The notes beneath the pieces were generated by a model, which did no database searches, was not told the origin of the DNA, and saw nothing but the letters and a program-made list of their open reading frames with translations. Both the position numbers and the translations under genes were made by a program. From assembly GCA_021818585.1 (NCBI GenBank), contig JAKATU010000017.1, positions 37,913 to 101,912 on the forward strand: a stretch of DNA of 64,000 bases, written 5' to 3'. Positions 1 through 8,266 of the stretch are shown here, piece by piece. Numbering within the stretch: position 1 is the stretch's first letter; each line of letters starts with the position of its first letter. The stretch comes from Acidobacteriota bacterium. Its GTDB lineage: Bacteria > Acidobacteriota > Terriglobia > Terriglobales > Acidobacteriaceae.

Positions 1-28
1 GGTGCGCGAGTTGTGGGGGATGCTGCAT
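1..28 (-). CDS. start of a truncated gene downstream in the pilus/secretion operon
   Basis: Only the first nine codons lie in the window. An ATG on the minus strand at 28-26 opens a frame beginning MQHPPQLAH, and an AGGA Shine-Dalgarno-like stretch sits about seven bases upstream. It follows the GspC/PilP-like gene after about 60 bases on the same strand. Operons of this kind usually continue with the outer-membrane secretin (PilQ/GspD), so a secretin is a reasonable guess from context, but nothing in nine residues proves it. Confidence 0.35.
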
Positions 29-89
29 GTTGAATCCTGTTGGTGGGCTTCACCGCCGATCGCGCGCTGGCGGGGAAGGCTGTAGCCTG

Positions 90-683
90 CTAGCTGCGTG
101 CCAGAGGCAGGCTCTGGGTGTGGTTGTAGAGAAGATCCGTGACCTCGATGGAGAAGGGCAGAATCTTAACAATTTTGTAGCGATGGGCGACGATGTCGCC
201 TGGCGATGCGATGAAGATGTTGGCGCCCTGCAGGAGGAAAGCCTTGCGCACGCTGCCGTGAGCCTCGTAACCGAAGAACTGGAGGTCGATGGGAGGTGGC
301 GGGGGTGGTCCCATGGGTGCCGCGGCGATGTGCTGGACCGGGCGGACGGGGCCTTTGACGGCTTCGATTTTGGCCGGCGGAGCGGAGTTCATGGAGAAGA
401 TGTTGCGCCCAGAGCCGGTGTAGCGGATGGATTCGGCTTGTGCCATGAGCTCGGGATGGAGCGTGGGATCGAGCCTGGAGAGGCTGACGGGAATGCGCTT
501 GGCGCTTCCATTGCCGGAGGTGGGCGGCGCGGCGGCAGCGGTCTGCGTCGATGACGGCGGCGCGGACGGGGAACCGAAGAAGATCCGGTTGACGTCCCAG
601 AAGACGAGGCCAACGATGATGATGCCGAGGACGGCCACGGCGATGACTTTGCCTTTGCTGTCCGTACCGAGAGAGAGTGCCAT
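90..683 (-). CDS. GspC/PilP-like secretion/pilus inner-membrane protein
   Basis: A 197-residue protein with a short cytoplasmic start, one membrane span (about residues 13-30), a Pro/Ala-rich periplasmic linker containing a run of prolines, and a C-terminal beta-rich domain (about 130-195). That domain resembles the homology region of GspC or PilP, with the pattern AFLL-x-GxxIFIAxxGDIVAxRYKI followed by IEVTDL. In type IV pili and type II secretion such proteins link the inner-membrane platform to the secretin. Its start touches the stop of the PilO-like gene at 683, so the two are translationally coupled. The family call comes from domain layout and position; sequence similarity seen by eye is modest. 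Confidence 0.6.
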   Translation of the reverse strand: MALSLGTDSKGKVIAVAVLGIIIVGLVFWDVNRIFFGSPSAPPSSTQTAAAAPPTSGNGSAKRIPVSLSRLDPTLHPELMAQAESIRYTGSGRNIFSMNSAPPAKIEAVKGPVRPVQHIAAAPMGPPPPPPIDLQFFGYEAHGSVRKAFLLQGANIFIASPGDIVAHRYKIVKILPFSIEVTDLLYNHTQSLPLARS

Positions 684-1336
684 CAGCGGACCTCCCTGTC
701 GGCCAGCGGCGATTGCGGATAGGTGAGCCGGGCACTGGTGTTGTTTTGGTCGTTGTTGCCGGAGTTGGAAGATGCCGGCAGGTCTGTGGCGTCTGAGCGG
801 AGGTAGGTATCCACGCGGATGCGCAGGCTGACCATGCCACCCTGCTGCCCGTTGAACTCAAGGCCGGTGATGATGAAAAAGACGTGGTTCTTGTCGCGTT
901 CGAGGCCGTTGATGAAGTGCATGAGCGGGGCGTACTGGCCACTGAGGCTGGCGTCGATCTGGACGCGGGTGATGCCCGGAATGGCCGGGGTGGGCGTGTA
1001 CTGCGCGTTGGCGAGGAGAACATTCTCTTTGGCGGCGAGGTTGCCGAGTTCGGCCGCGATGGTGGAGTAGTTGGGCGAGATGCGTGCGTCGATGAATCCG
1101 GCGGCCTGGGTGCGCGCGTTGTCGACCTTGGCGGGAAGATCGTGGATCTGGCTCATTTTGGCCTGAAGCTGGCCGTAGTGGACTTCCTGTGCGGCGAAGG
1201 CTGGGCTTTCGTCGGAACTGATGGCGTGCATGGCGAGTACGACTCTGGTGCCGAGGAGGATATCGAGGAGCAGAATGGCGGCGAGGCCGGCGAGGTGAAG
1301 ATTGAGCGGAGTGAAGAGGCCGCGAAGCTTATTCAT
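683..1336 (-). CDS. pilO: PilO-like pilus/secretion platform protein
   Basis: About 217 residues. A basic start, MNKLRGLFTPLN, leads into one membrane span (about residues 10-30), then a coiled-coil stretch and a ferredoxin-like periplasmic domain, as in PilO/GspM. PilO pairs with PilN in the periplasm to align the secretin with the ATPase-driven platform. The ATG at 1336 is chosen over an upstream in-frame ATG at 1408 because it gives the normal short N-terminus. It overlaps the 3' end of the pilN-like gene by eight bases, whereas the longer start would place 24 Pro/Arg-rich residues over pilN. It is followed immediately by the GspC/PilP-like gene. Confidence 0.75.
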   Translation of the reverse strand: MNKLRGLFTPLNLHLAGLAAILLLDILLGTRVVLAMHAISSDESPAFAAQEVHYGQLQAKMSQIHDLPAKVDNARTQAAGFIDARISPNYSTIAAELGNLAAKENVLLANAQYTPTPAIPGITRVQIDASLSGQYAPLMHFINGLERDKNHVFFIITGLEFNGQQGGMVSLRIRVDTYLRSDATDLPASSNSGNNDQNNTSARLTYPQSPLADREVR

Positions 1337-2027
1337 GGCGGGCCTCGTTTTTAGCGCGCTCGTGTTTTGCCGAGGCCGGATAGGCGGCGGCCGGTTTGGA
1401 GGATTCATCTGCGGGCGGTACGGGGTGCGGCAGTGGCCGGTAATCGGCGAGGATGTCGAAGTTTACGTAGGACGGCATGCTGGCATTAACGCTGTTGGAG
1501 TTGTCGCTGTCATTGCCTTGCGTGGCGAGTGACTCGGAGGCGAGGCGGGGCGAGGCGAAGTAGCGCGATTTCTCAAGGTTGCGAATGAGGTCGACGCCAC
1601 GGTCGCGCGGGCCGAGGACGCGGAGGCGGAGGATGACGTTTCCGTTGGGGCGCACGAGGGGTTGGAGGCTGACGACCTGCACGCCGCTGGGGAGCACGGT
1701 TTCCAGATCTTCCATCGTGGCAGTCCAGGAGAAGGACTTCTGACGGAAGAGTGTGTTGAGGAATTCCGACTGCTTGAGCGTGGCGGCGTTTTGCGGCTGG
1801 GCCATGAGATTGCGGTAGCTCTGCTGCTGATTCTCGAGTGTGCGAATCTGCCTGTGGAGCGAGCTGACGTGCGCGTTGGCAGCGGCAGCGCTGCTCTGCT
1901 CCGTATGAAGCTGGTAGCCAAGGAATGCGCCGGCGAGGGCGAGGATGAGCATCCAAAGGCGCAGCCGGTTGTAGACAGGCCGCAACTCAACGTAAGGCCG
2001 CGAGGCGAGATTGAGGGTAATACGCAT
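1329..2027 (-). CDS. pilN: PilN-like pilus/secretion platform protein
   Basis: A 232-residue protein beginning MRITLNLASRPYVE. The INLASRP-type N-terminal tail is the segment by which PilN docks on PilM. A single membrane span follows (about residues 25-42), then a coiled-coil region and a periplasmic ferredoxin-like fold. The C-terminus is Ala/Lys-rich. The start codon overlaps the pilM stop by one base at 2027, and the 3' end overlaps pilO. The pilM-N-O-P order matches type IV pilus alignment complexes, and GspL/GspM of type II secretion are the same architecture, so the system could be either. Confidence 0.8.
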   Translation of the reverse strand: MRITLNLASRPYVELRPVYNRLRLWMLILALAGAFLGYQLHTEQSSAAAANAHVSSLHRQIRTLENQQQSYRNLMAQPQNAATLKQSEFLNTLFRQKSFSWTATMEDLETVLPSGVQVVSLQPLVRPNGNVILRLRVLGPRDRGVDLIRNLEKSRYFASPRLASESLATQGNDSDNSNSVNASMPSYVNFDILADYRPLPHPVPPADESSKPAAAYPASAKHERAKNEARHE

Positions 2028-2953
2028 CAGCTTGCGAGCGCTCCTGCGATGCCGGCGGAGATGCCGGGTGGAAGGGAAGCCGCGGCGGGCGGCGTGATGA
2101 GGTCGCGCACGCGCGGCGCCAGCGGATCGTTATTTTCGATGAGTTCGCCGAAGCCTGCGGCTCCGCCGGACCCGGCGTAGTAGATGGTGGAGGGCTGGGA
2201 CTGGAGCGTGTCCTCAAAGTAGGCGAGCGCGACGGAGACGGCCTGGGCGAGCTCTTCGCGCAGGAGGGTGGGATTCTGGGGCAGCTCGAGGGTGCGATGC
2301 AGGAGGAGGTCGTCCTGACGGATGATGGCGGTGGTGACGGCGCCGTGGCTGCGGTTGATGATGAGTGCGGGGCTGCTGGCGCGGAGCGCCGAGAGTGATG
2401 CGATGGTGCTGGTGAGCACCGCGCCGGGCTCGAAGCCTGCGTCGCGAACGGCGGACTCGTATTCGGCGAGTATGGCGCGGGGCATGGCGACGACAAGCGC
2501 GCGGACCTGCTGTGAGGCCTGCGGGAGAAGCTGGTAGCTGATGGCGGCATCTTCGACGTCGAAGGGGAGCATTTTGCGGAGGCGGAAGCGCAGGATGGGC
2601 AAGGCGTCGCGCTCGCGCGAGGGCAGGGAGTCGAAGTCGAGCAGGAGGACGCGTGCGGTTGCATCCGGAACTATTACAGTCACATTTTTGCGGCGCGCGC
2701 CGACGTCTTCGAGGACCTTGCGGATGGCGCTGGAGACGGCGGAGGGATCGGCGAGGTTGGCACTCTTGAGGCCGGGCGTGACGGCGGATTCCGGCAGTTT
2801 GGCGTGGCTGAAGGTGAGGGAATCATCTTCTGGGCGCTGCGAGCCTTTGCGTGCTTCGCGGCGGGCTGCGACGACGCCGCCGGGAAAGATTTCGCAGGCG
2901 AGCGGCGGGCGCATGTACGAGTTGGCCGGGAGAATGGAAAATTTGAAGGGCAC
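2027..2953 (-). CDS. pilM: PilM-like actin-fold assembly protein
   Basis: A 308-residue cytoplasmic protein with the split actin-like fold of PilM (VTVIVPDATARVLLLDF, then FRLRKMLPFDVEDAAI and IINRSHGAVTTAI). PilM/GspL-type proteins bind nucleotide and the PilN tail, connecting the platform with the motor ATPase. The start drawn is a GTG at 2953 overlapping the preceding TAG by one base, with GAGG about ten bases upstream. An ATG at 2914 is a possible alternative. It is shorter than typical PilM (about 350 residues), and the N-terminal phosphate-binding strand is atypical, so nucleotide binding is not assured. Confidence 0.75.
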   Translation of the reverse strand: MPFKFSILPANSYMRPPLACEIFPGGVVAARREARKGSQRPEDDSLTFSHAKLPESAVTPGLKSANLADPSAVSSAIRKVLEDVGARRKNVTVIVPDATARVLLLDFDSLPSRERDALPILRFRLRKMLPFDVEDAAISYQLLPQASQQVRALVVAMPRAILAEYESAVRDAGFEPGAVLTSTIASLSALRASSPALIINRSHGAVTTAIIRQDDLLLHRTLELPQNPTLLREELAQAVSVALAYFEDTLQSQPSTIYYAGSGGAAGFGELIENNDPLAPRVRDLITPPAAASLPPGISAGIAGALAS

Positions 2954-4581
2954 TAGCGGGCTGCCTCAATGAATGTAACTTTGTTGATTTCTTTTAGCGT
3001 GGTGAGGCCGCGGCGGACGCGATCAACGGCGCTTTCGCGGAGGAACTGCATGCCTTCCGACTGCGCGAGGCGGCGGACCTCAGAGGCTGGTTTTTTGTCG
3101 AGAATGGCTTCGCGGATGGGGTCGGTGAGGTCGAGCAGTTCGTGAATGGCGGTACGGCCACGGTAGCCGGTGCCGCCGCACTCGATGCATCCGGCGCCCT
3201 CATGGAAGCGGAAGGTGCGCCATTCGGCGGGATCGAGGCCGCTGAGGATGAGGGTTTCGTCGTCGTACTGGACCTCGCGGACGCAGTGCTCGCAGATGGT
3301 GCGGACGAGGCGCTGGGCGAGGATGCAGTTGAGCGCGGAGACGAAGTTGTAGGCTTCGACGCCCATGTTGAGGAAGCGGCCGAGCACGTCGACGACGTTG
3401 TTGGCATGGACGGTGGTGAAGACGAGGTGGCCGGTGAGGGCGGAGTTGATGGCGATCTGGGCGGTTTCCTGGTCGCGGATTTCGCCGACGAGGATTTTGT
3501 CGGGATCGTGGCGGAGGATGGAGCGCAGGCCGCGTGCGAAGGTGAGTCCTTTTTTCTCGTTGACGGGGATCTGGGTGATGCCGCGAATCTGGTATTCGAC
3601 GGGATCTTCGATAGTGATGATTTTGTCTTCGTCGCTTTTGATTTCGTTGAGGGCGGCGTAGAGGGTGGTGGTTTTGCCGGAGCCGGTGGGTCCGGTGACG
3701 AGGACCATGCCGTAGGGCTCGCGGATGTAGCGGCGGAAGCGGCGGAGATCATCCTCGTGGAAGCCGACGACATCGAGGGTGAGCTGCTGGAACTTTTCGC
3801 TCATGGACTCCTTGTCGAGGACACGGAGGACGGCGTTTTCGCCATGCACGGTGGGCATGATGGAGACGCGGAAGTCGATGAGGCGGGTTTTGTAGCGGAC
3901 GCGGAAGCGGCCATCCTGGGGTACGCGGCGCTCGGCGATGTCGAGCTCGCTCATGACCTTGATGCGGGAGAGGATGGTCTGGTGGTGCTCGCGTGCGATG
4001 GGCGCCATGGCGGGCTGGAGGACGCCGTCGATGCGGTACTTGATGATGACGGAGTCTTCGTAGGTTTCGATGTGAATGTCAGAGGCGCGGCGCTCGAGAG
4101 CGGTGAAGATGGTGGTGTCGACGAGGCGGATGATGGGGCTGATGTCCTCTTCGGAGGTCAGCTTCTCGATGGAGATGTTTTCGTCGGGATTGTCTTCGGC
4201 GGAGACGAAGTCGAAGGTGAGGCCTTCGGAGGCTTCGTCGAGGACGCGCTGGGACTGCTCGGTTTTCTTGAGCAGGTCAGTAATCTGCGAGAGGGTTGCG
4301 ACGCGAGTGAGGACGCGCTGGCCGAGGAGGCTCGATATTTCATCGAGCACCATGAGGCGGCTGGGGTCACTGACGGCGATGACGAGCCGGTCTTCAAGCT
4401 GTTCGAGAGGTACGAAGTTGTAGCGGAACATGAGTTCGACGGGGACGCTGCGGATGACCTCGTGCTGGATGCGGAAGTTTTTGAGGTCGATGAACTCACA
4501 GCGGTAGCGGCGAGCCAGATTCTGGGCGACGAGGAGCTCGTCGACTTCCGGTGCTGCGGTGACTACGGGTGGATTGGCCAT
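2953..4581 (-). CDS. pilB: GspE/PilB-type pilus assembly or secretion ATPase
   Basis: About 542 residues. It has an N-terminal MshEN-like domain, a central domain, then the secretion ATPase core with Walker A GPTGSGKTTT (near residue 300), an Asp box, Walker B-type ILVGEIRDQETA and a His box. A four-cysteine zinc-binding insert (CEHC and CIEC) is typical of PilB/GspE extension motors and usually absent from PilT retraction motors. The ATG at 4581 is preferred because AAGGAA lies nine bases upstream. A GTG at 4605 overlapping the upstream gspF stop (GTGA) would add eight residues. It powers pilin addition from the cytoplasmic face of the platform. Confidence 0.9.
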   Translation of the reverse strand: MANPPVVTAAPEVDELLVAQNLARRYRCEFIDLKNFRIQHEVIRSVPVELMFRYNFVPLEQLEDRLVIAVSDPSRLMVLDEISSLLGQRVLTRVATLSQITDLLKKTEQSQRVLDEASEGLTFDFVSAEDNPDENISIEKLTSEEDISPIIRLVDTTIFTALERRASDIHIETYEDSVIIKYRIDGVLQPAMAPIAREHHQTILSRIKVMSELDIAERRVPQDGRFRVRYKTRLIDFRVSIMPTVHGENAVLRVLDKESMSEKFQQLTLDVVGFHEDDLRRFRRYIREPYGMVLVTGPTGSGKTTTLYAALNEIKSDEDKIITIEDPVEYQIRGITQIPVNEKKGLTFARGLRSILRHDPDKILVGEIRDQETAQIAINSALTGHLVFTTVHANNVVDVLGRFLNMGVEAYNFVSALNCILAQRLVRTICEHCVREVQYDDETLILSGLDPAEWRTFRFHEGAGCIECGGTGYRGRTAIHELLDLTDPIREAILDKKPASEVRRLAQSEGMQFLRESAVDRVRRGLTTLKEINKVTFIEAAR

Positions 4582-4601
4582 GGGTGTGATTTCCTTCTTT
4601 G

Positions 4602-5798
4602 TCACTTGCCGAGTCCGGCGCCGTTACCCATGGAGAAGATGGGCAGGTAAAGGGCAACGAGAATGATGGTGACGACGATACCCATGAAGATGAGGATGGC
4701 CGGTTCAATGAGGGCGAGCGCGGCGGTGAGCGCGGTCTGGACGTCTTCCTCAAAGAATTCGGCGACGGAGTTGAGCATTTGGGGCAGCGCGCCGGTGGAT
4801 TCGCCGACTTCGATCATTTCCGTGGAGAGTTCGGGAAAGACGCGCGTTCCTTTGAGGCTGTTGGCGAGACCTTTGCCCTCACGGACGCTGCTGACGGAGT
4901 TGAAGACGGCCTGGGCGATGCGGCGGCTGGAGATGGAGCGGGCAGCGGTTTCGAGCGACGGGACCAGCGGCAGGCCGCCGAGGAGCAGTGTGGAGAGGGT
5001 GCGGGAAAAGAGCGCGACCTGATATTTGAGCCAGATATTGCCGAAGATGGGGAGGCGAATGCGGATGCCGTCGATGACGTCGGCGCCGGATTCGGTTCTG
5101 CTCCAGCGCAGTAGCAGGACGATGAGCAGGACCAGGGCGGGAAAGACGAAGAGCCCGTAGTGCTGTGCCGCCTTGCCGAGGTGGAGCATGGCGACGGTGA
5201 GCGCGGGCAGCTTGGAGCCGAGCTGGTTATAGAGCAGGGCGAAGCGCGGGACAACGTAGGTGATAAGGAAGGTGAAGAGCGCGAAGACGAGGACGACGAG
5301 CAGGCAAGGGTAGATGAGCGAGGCCTGCAGCTTTTTACGGAAGGTGAGCGAGATGCGCTGAAAGATGAGGTAGCGGTTGAGAACCTCGTCGAGGTTGCCG
5401 CTGCGCTCGCCGGCGAGCAGGGTGGTGGTGTAGATGGGCGGGAATGCGCCCTGTGCGTCGAATGCGGTGGAGAGGGATTCGCCGGTTTTGACGCGCTCGG
5501 CTACGTTTTTGAGTTGTGCGGCGAAGCGCTCGTTCTTCTGGCTCTGGGCGAGCATGTGGAGCGAATTGAGGATGGGCAGTCCGGCCTTGATGAGGGTGAG
5601 GAACTGCTGATTGAAGATGAGGAAGGGTTCCAGCTTGATTTTGCGCTGCGCCCCGGTGAGGCCGCGCGCGCGGACGGAGTAGACGTAGTAGCCCGCCTGC
5701 GTGAAGCGCTGACGCAGTTCGTCGGCGGAGGCGGCATTGTGGGTCTGCTCCTGCACACGCCCGCGTTCATCGGCCAGTTTGATAACGAATTCGGCCAT
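4602..5798 (-). CDS. pilC: GspF/PilC-type inner-membrane platform protein
   Basis: A 398-residue polytopic protein with two T2SSF repeats and three membrane spans. Near the first repeat it shows the typical FxRQLxTLIKAGLP-like pattern (here FNQQFLTLIKAGLP) and GERSGNLDEVL, repeated in the second half as GESTGALPQML. This is the rotating platform on which the GspE/PilB motor acts. The gene overlaps the ATPase region by a possible GTGA junction, and the C-terminus ends with the usual span plus a short tail. No strong ribosome-binding site is seen before 5798. Confidence 0.9.
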   Translation of the reverse strand: MAEFVIKLADERGRVQEQTHNAASADELRQRFTQAGYYVYSVRARGLTGAQRKIKLEPFLIFNQQFLTLIKAGLPILNSLHMLAQSQKNERFAAQLKNVAERVKTGESLSTAFDAQGAFPPIYTTTLLAGERSGNLDEVLNRYLIFQRISLTFRKKLQASLIYPCLLVVLVFALFTFLITYVVPRFALLYNQLGSKLPALTVAMLHLGKAAQHYGLFVFPALVLLIVLLLRWSRTESGADVIDGIRIRLPIFGNIWLKYQVALFSRTLSTLLLGGLPLVPSLETAARSISSRRIAQAVFNSVSSVREGKGLANSLKGTRVFPELSTEMIEVGESTGALPQMLNSVAEFFEEDVQTALTAALALIEPAILIFMGIVVTIILVALYLPIFSMGNGAGLGK

Positions 5799-5872
5799 AA
5801 GATCGTGATTCTGCTGATGCTTCTAAGGTAGCAGTTTACGTACAGGATAGACGCGATTGAGGACGCTATCGC

Positions 5873-6943
5873 TCATTTGGGGATTCGGGCTGGGTCGAGT
5901 CGCCCGATGCGGCCTTTGGGGCCGACGATGAAGGGCAGGCTGATGGCGTTCCAGTTGCCATTGCCGAGGGAGTGCCAGGTTTTGCCGTTGTCGTAGCTGA
6001 TGTCTGAGCCGTTGGTTCCAGCAGTGAGCCATGCTTGGTTGGCGGCGTCCCAGGCGACGGTGGAGCGGTAGCCGTGGGGTGGATGGGTGGCGGCGTGCCA
6101 GTGGAGGCCGCCATCGGTGGACCAGGTGGCGGTTCCGGTGGGGTTGTTGGGCTGGGTGTAGTCGCCGCCTACGGCGAGTATGGCGCCGTTGCCTTCGGCG
6201 ATGGCGAAGATTCCGGCTGTGGGGTTGTTTTTGGCCAGGGGCGTGAGAATGGGGGCCCAGATGGGGCGCGTTGTTCTGTGGCGGGTTTGGCGGTAGATCC
6301 ATGCGCCGGTGGTGCCGAAGAGGATGGGATTTTGTGGGCTGGCGACCAGGGAGGCGTTGCTGGCGGCGAAGGCTCCGGTTGCGCCGGGTTTGGTGGCAAG
6401 CGTGAGGGATTGGGAGGGTTTCCAGGTGAGACCGCCGTCGGTGGTGGAGAGAAAGACGAAGCGATGGTGGACGGGGTCGCCGAGCAGGTAGCCTTTGTGG
6501 GGGTTCTGGAAGATCAGGGCGTCCCAGAAGCCGTTGGGGTCGTGGTTGGTGGCGAGGAGGGTCCAGTGGGCGCAGCCGTCGGTGGTTTTGTAGACGCGGG
6601 ACTGGCTGCCAGGGCCGCTGGACATGGCCCATGCGGTGCGGGCGTTAAAGGCCCAGATGGCGCGGAAGTCGAGCTTGGTGGCGTTGGGCGGGGTGGCGCA
6701 GGGGTGCCAAGTGCGGCCGCCGTCGAGGGTGCGGAGGATGGTTCCGCTGGTGCCGCTGGCCCATGCGATTTGGGAGTTGACGGCGTGGATGCCGCGAAGA
6801 CTGGCGGTGGTGTGGCTGGGTTGGAGGGTCCAGACGGAGTTGGATTGGGCGGGCGGGGTTTGCGCTGTGGCGGCGAGGGTGGTGAGCAGAACGAGGCAGA
6901 GCTGGAGGCGGATGCGGGCCATGCCGCTGATGATACGCGGCAT
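5873..6943 (-). CDS. secreted BNR/Ycf48-like beta-propeller protein
   Basis: A 356-residue exported protein. A signal peptide (start MPRIISGMARIRLQL, then a hydrophobic run ending near ATAQ) precedes repeated blades carrying the BNR signature S/T-x-DGGxTW: RTLDGGRTWHP, STTDGGLTWKP, WSTDGGLHWHA and SYDNGKTWHS. The overall pattern resembles the Ycf48 family, which in cyanobacteria helps photosystem II assembly. Here no photosynthetic role is implied, and a structural or binding role in the periplasm is all that can be inferred. It sits between lolA and the platform gene inside the pilus operon, about 70 bases before the latter. A second start at 6922 is possible. Confidence 0.75.
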   Translation of the reverse strand: MPRIISGMARIRLQLCLVLLTTLAATAQTPPAQSNSVWTLQPSHTTASLRGIHAVNSQIAWASGTSGTILRTLDGGRTWHPCATPPNATKLDFRAIWAFNARTAWAMSSGPGSQSRVYKTTDGCAHWTLLATNHDPNGFWDALIFQNPHKGYLLGDPVHHRFVFLSTTDGGLTWKPSQSLTLATKPGATGAFAASNASLVASPQNPILFGTTGAWIYRQTRHRTTRPIWAPILTPLAKNNPTAGIFAIAEGNGAILAVGGDYTQPNNPTGTATWSTDGGLHWHAATHPPHGYRSTVAWDAANQAWLTAGTNGSDISYDNGKTWHSLGNGNWNAISLPFIVGPKGRIGRLDPARIPK

Positions 6944-6960
6944 GGCAGGCTGGGAGCAGG

Positions 6961-7647
6961 TTATTGCAAGGGGGATGAGCCGTCGACGATGGCTACGCCG
7001 TTGGGTGGGTGGAATTCGAAGGCGGATGCGGGTGCGGTGACGTTGTCGGTTTCCCCGGAGAACTGGAACTGGTTGGTGACTCCGTCGGCTTCGACGACGC
7101 GGATCTGGAGGATTGTGCCTGCCGGGGTGACGGTGAGGCTGATGCTGGTGATTTGCTTGCCCATGTGGCGCGGGACGCCCTGGAGGGTGAAGTCGCCGTT
7201 TTGCTGCGAGGCGATGTGCAGGCCGCTGAGTTCGCGCTCGAGGCTGGTATGGCCGAGGAGGAAGCGTAGCGGGGACTGGATATCGTCAATGTTTTTTGCG
7301 GGGATGCGCTGGGCTTCTGTCTGACCCGGGGTGTAGAAGTAGCCGTATTTGCGATTGAGAATGTATAGCTTGCCGTCGGGATCGGTGTAGGTCCAGCGCA
7401 TGAGGCCGGGCTTTTTGAGCAGGAGCGCGCCGGACTGGCGCTTGCTCATGCCCATGCCAGTGTAGGTCTGGACGAACTGGACTTCGAGCGAGCGGATGAT
7501 GTTGTAATGGTGGTCGACGCGGCTGGCCAGGGTGGCTGCGCTGGGTGTGGCTGCGCTGGCGGGCAGTATGGTGGCCGCCAGAAAGGGGATGGCAATGAGA
7601 AGCCGCCAGATCGCGTGGAACTGGCGGCGGGATGAGGTGTTTTTCAT
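6961..7647 (-). CDS. lolA: LolA-like periplasmic lipoprotein carrier
   Basis: A 228-residue protein with an N-terminal signal peptide (hydrophobic run about residues 13-30, ending PASAAT) followed by a LolA/LppX-like half-barrel domain: SLEVQFVQTYTGMG near the start, KPGLMRWTY-DPDGKLYILNRKYGYFYTP, and the late QFSGETDNVT stretch. LolA ferries lipoproteins from the LolCDE exporter to the outer membrane. Its start codon overlaps the pilin stop by one base (TAATG), tying it to pilin translation. Pilotin or lipoprotein delivery for the pilus is a possible reason for the linkage. Confidence 0.8.
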   Translation of the reverse strand: MKNTSSRRQFHAIWRLLIAIPFLAATILPASAATPSAATLASRVDHHYNIIRSLEVQFVQTYTGMGMSKRQSGALLLKKPGLMRWTYTDPDGKLYILNRKYGYFYTPGQTEAQRIPAKNIDDIQSPLRFLLGHTSLERELSGLHIASQQNGDFTLQGVPRHMGKQITSISLTVTPAGTILQIRVVEADGVTNQFQFSGETDNVTAPASAFEFHPPNGVAIVDGSSPLQ

Positions 7648-8186
7648 TATTGGAGGGGGACCGTGCAGTTGGTTCCACCGGCGGGGTCAACCTTGATGTT
7701 GCCGGCCATGTCGAGGCAGAAGCCGCGATGGCCGGTTTTGCCGACGGCCTGGGGAACGGCGGTGACCTCGTAGCCGGTGTACATGTCGTGATTATTGACG
7801 GTGGTCTTGGTGCAGTTGGTGATCTTGAATGTGTAGCCGGATTTTTCGCCGGCGGCGAGGCCGTTGGGGATCAACTGGGCCAGTTGCGCGGTGGGCGCGG
7901 CGGAACTACCTTCGCCACCGAGGGCTGCCAGCGAGCAGGCGTAGCCGTTCTGGGGATAGCTGGAGTTGTACTGGGTCTCCGCTTCCTGGATGGTGCGGAG
8001 GGACTGCAAGGCTGAGGTTTCGTTCGCGTTCGCCTTGAGATTGAGCATGTTGGGGATGGCGATGAGCGTGAGGATGATGATGATCGAGATGACGATCAGC
8101 AGTTCCATGAGGGTGAAGCCGGCTTCATGAGAGGAGCGTGCGCCGATGGCGCGTGGAGCCTGAGAGCGGATGGTGATGAGCTTCAT
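7647..8186 (-). CDS. type IV pilin / major pseudopilin
   Basis: A 179-residue prepilin. It has a leader of about 22 residues ending EAG, then the class III cleavage and methylation motif G/FTLMELLIVISI with Glu at +5, a long hydrophobic alpha-1 helix and a globular C-terminal domain with cysteines that could form the D-loop disulphide. The leader is longer than the usual 6-10 residues because of the start used; no closer in-frame ATG is seen. It leads the pilus operon and is translationally coupled to lolA. No prepilin peptidase gene lies in the window. Whether it is a pilin or a GspG-type pseudopilin cannot be settled here. Confidence 0.88.
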   Translation of the reverse strand: MKLITIRSQAPRAIGARSSHEAGFTLMELLIVISIIIILTLIAIPNMLNLKANANETSALQSLRTIQEAETQYNSSYPQNGYACSLAALGGEGSSAAPTAQLAQLIPNGLAAGEKSGYTFKITNCTKTTVNNHDMYTGYEVTAVPQAVGKTGHRGFCLDMAGNIKVDPAGGTNCTVPLQ

Positions 8187-8266
8187 AGCGGGTACCTAAC
8201 TCGGAATGCTAAAACAACTGGACGCAGAGAGCCAGAGGATCGCTCACCTGCACCCTGGATGGGAGG

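Noticed and set aside
3142..4650. 502-codon plus-strand frame opposite the pilB-type ATPase
   Set aside because: Shadow of the GC-rich codon pattern. Its product is a run of Asp/Glu/Gly/Val with no domain, and the minus strand encodes a complete GspE/PilB ATPase.
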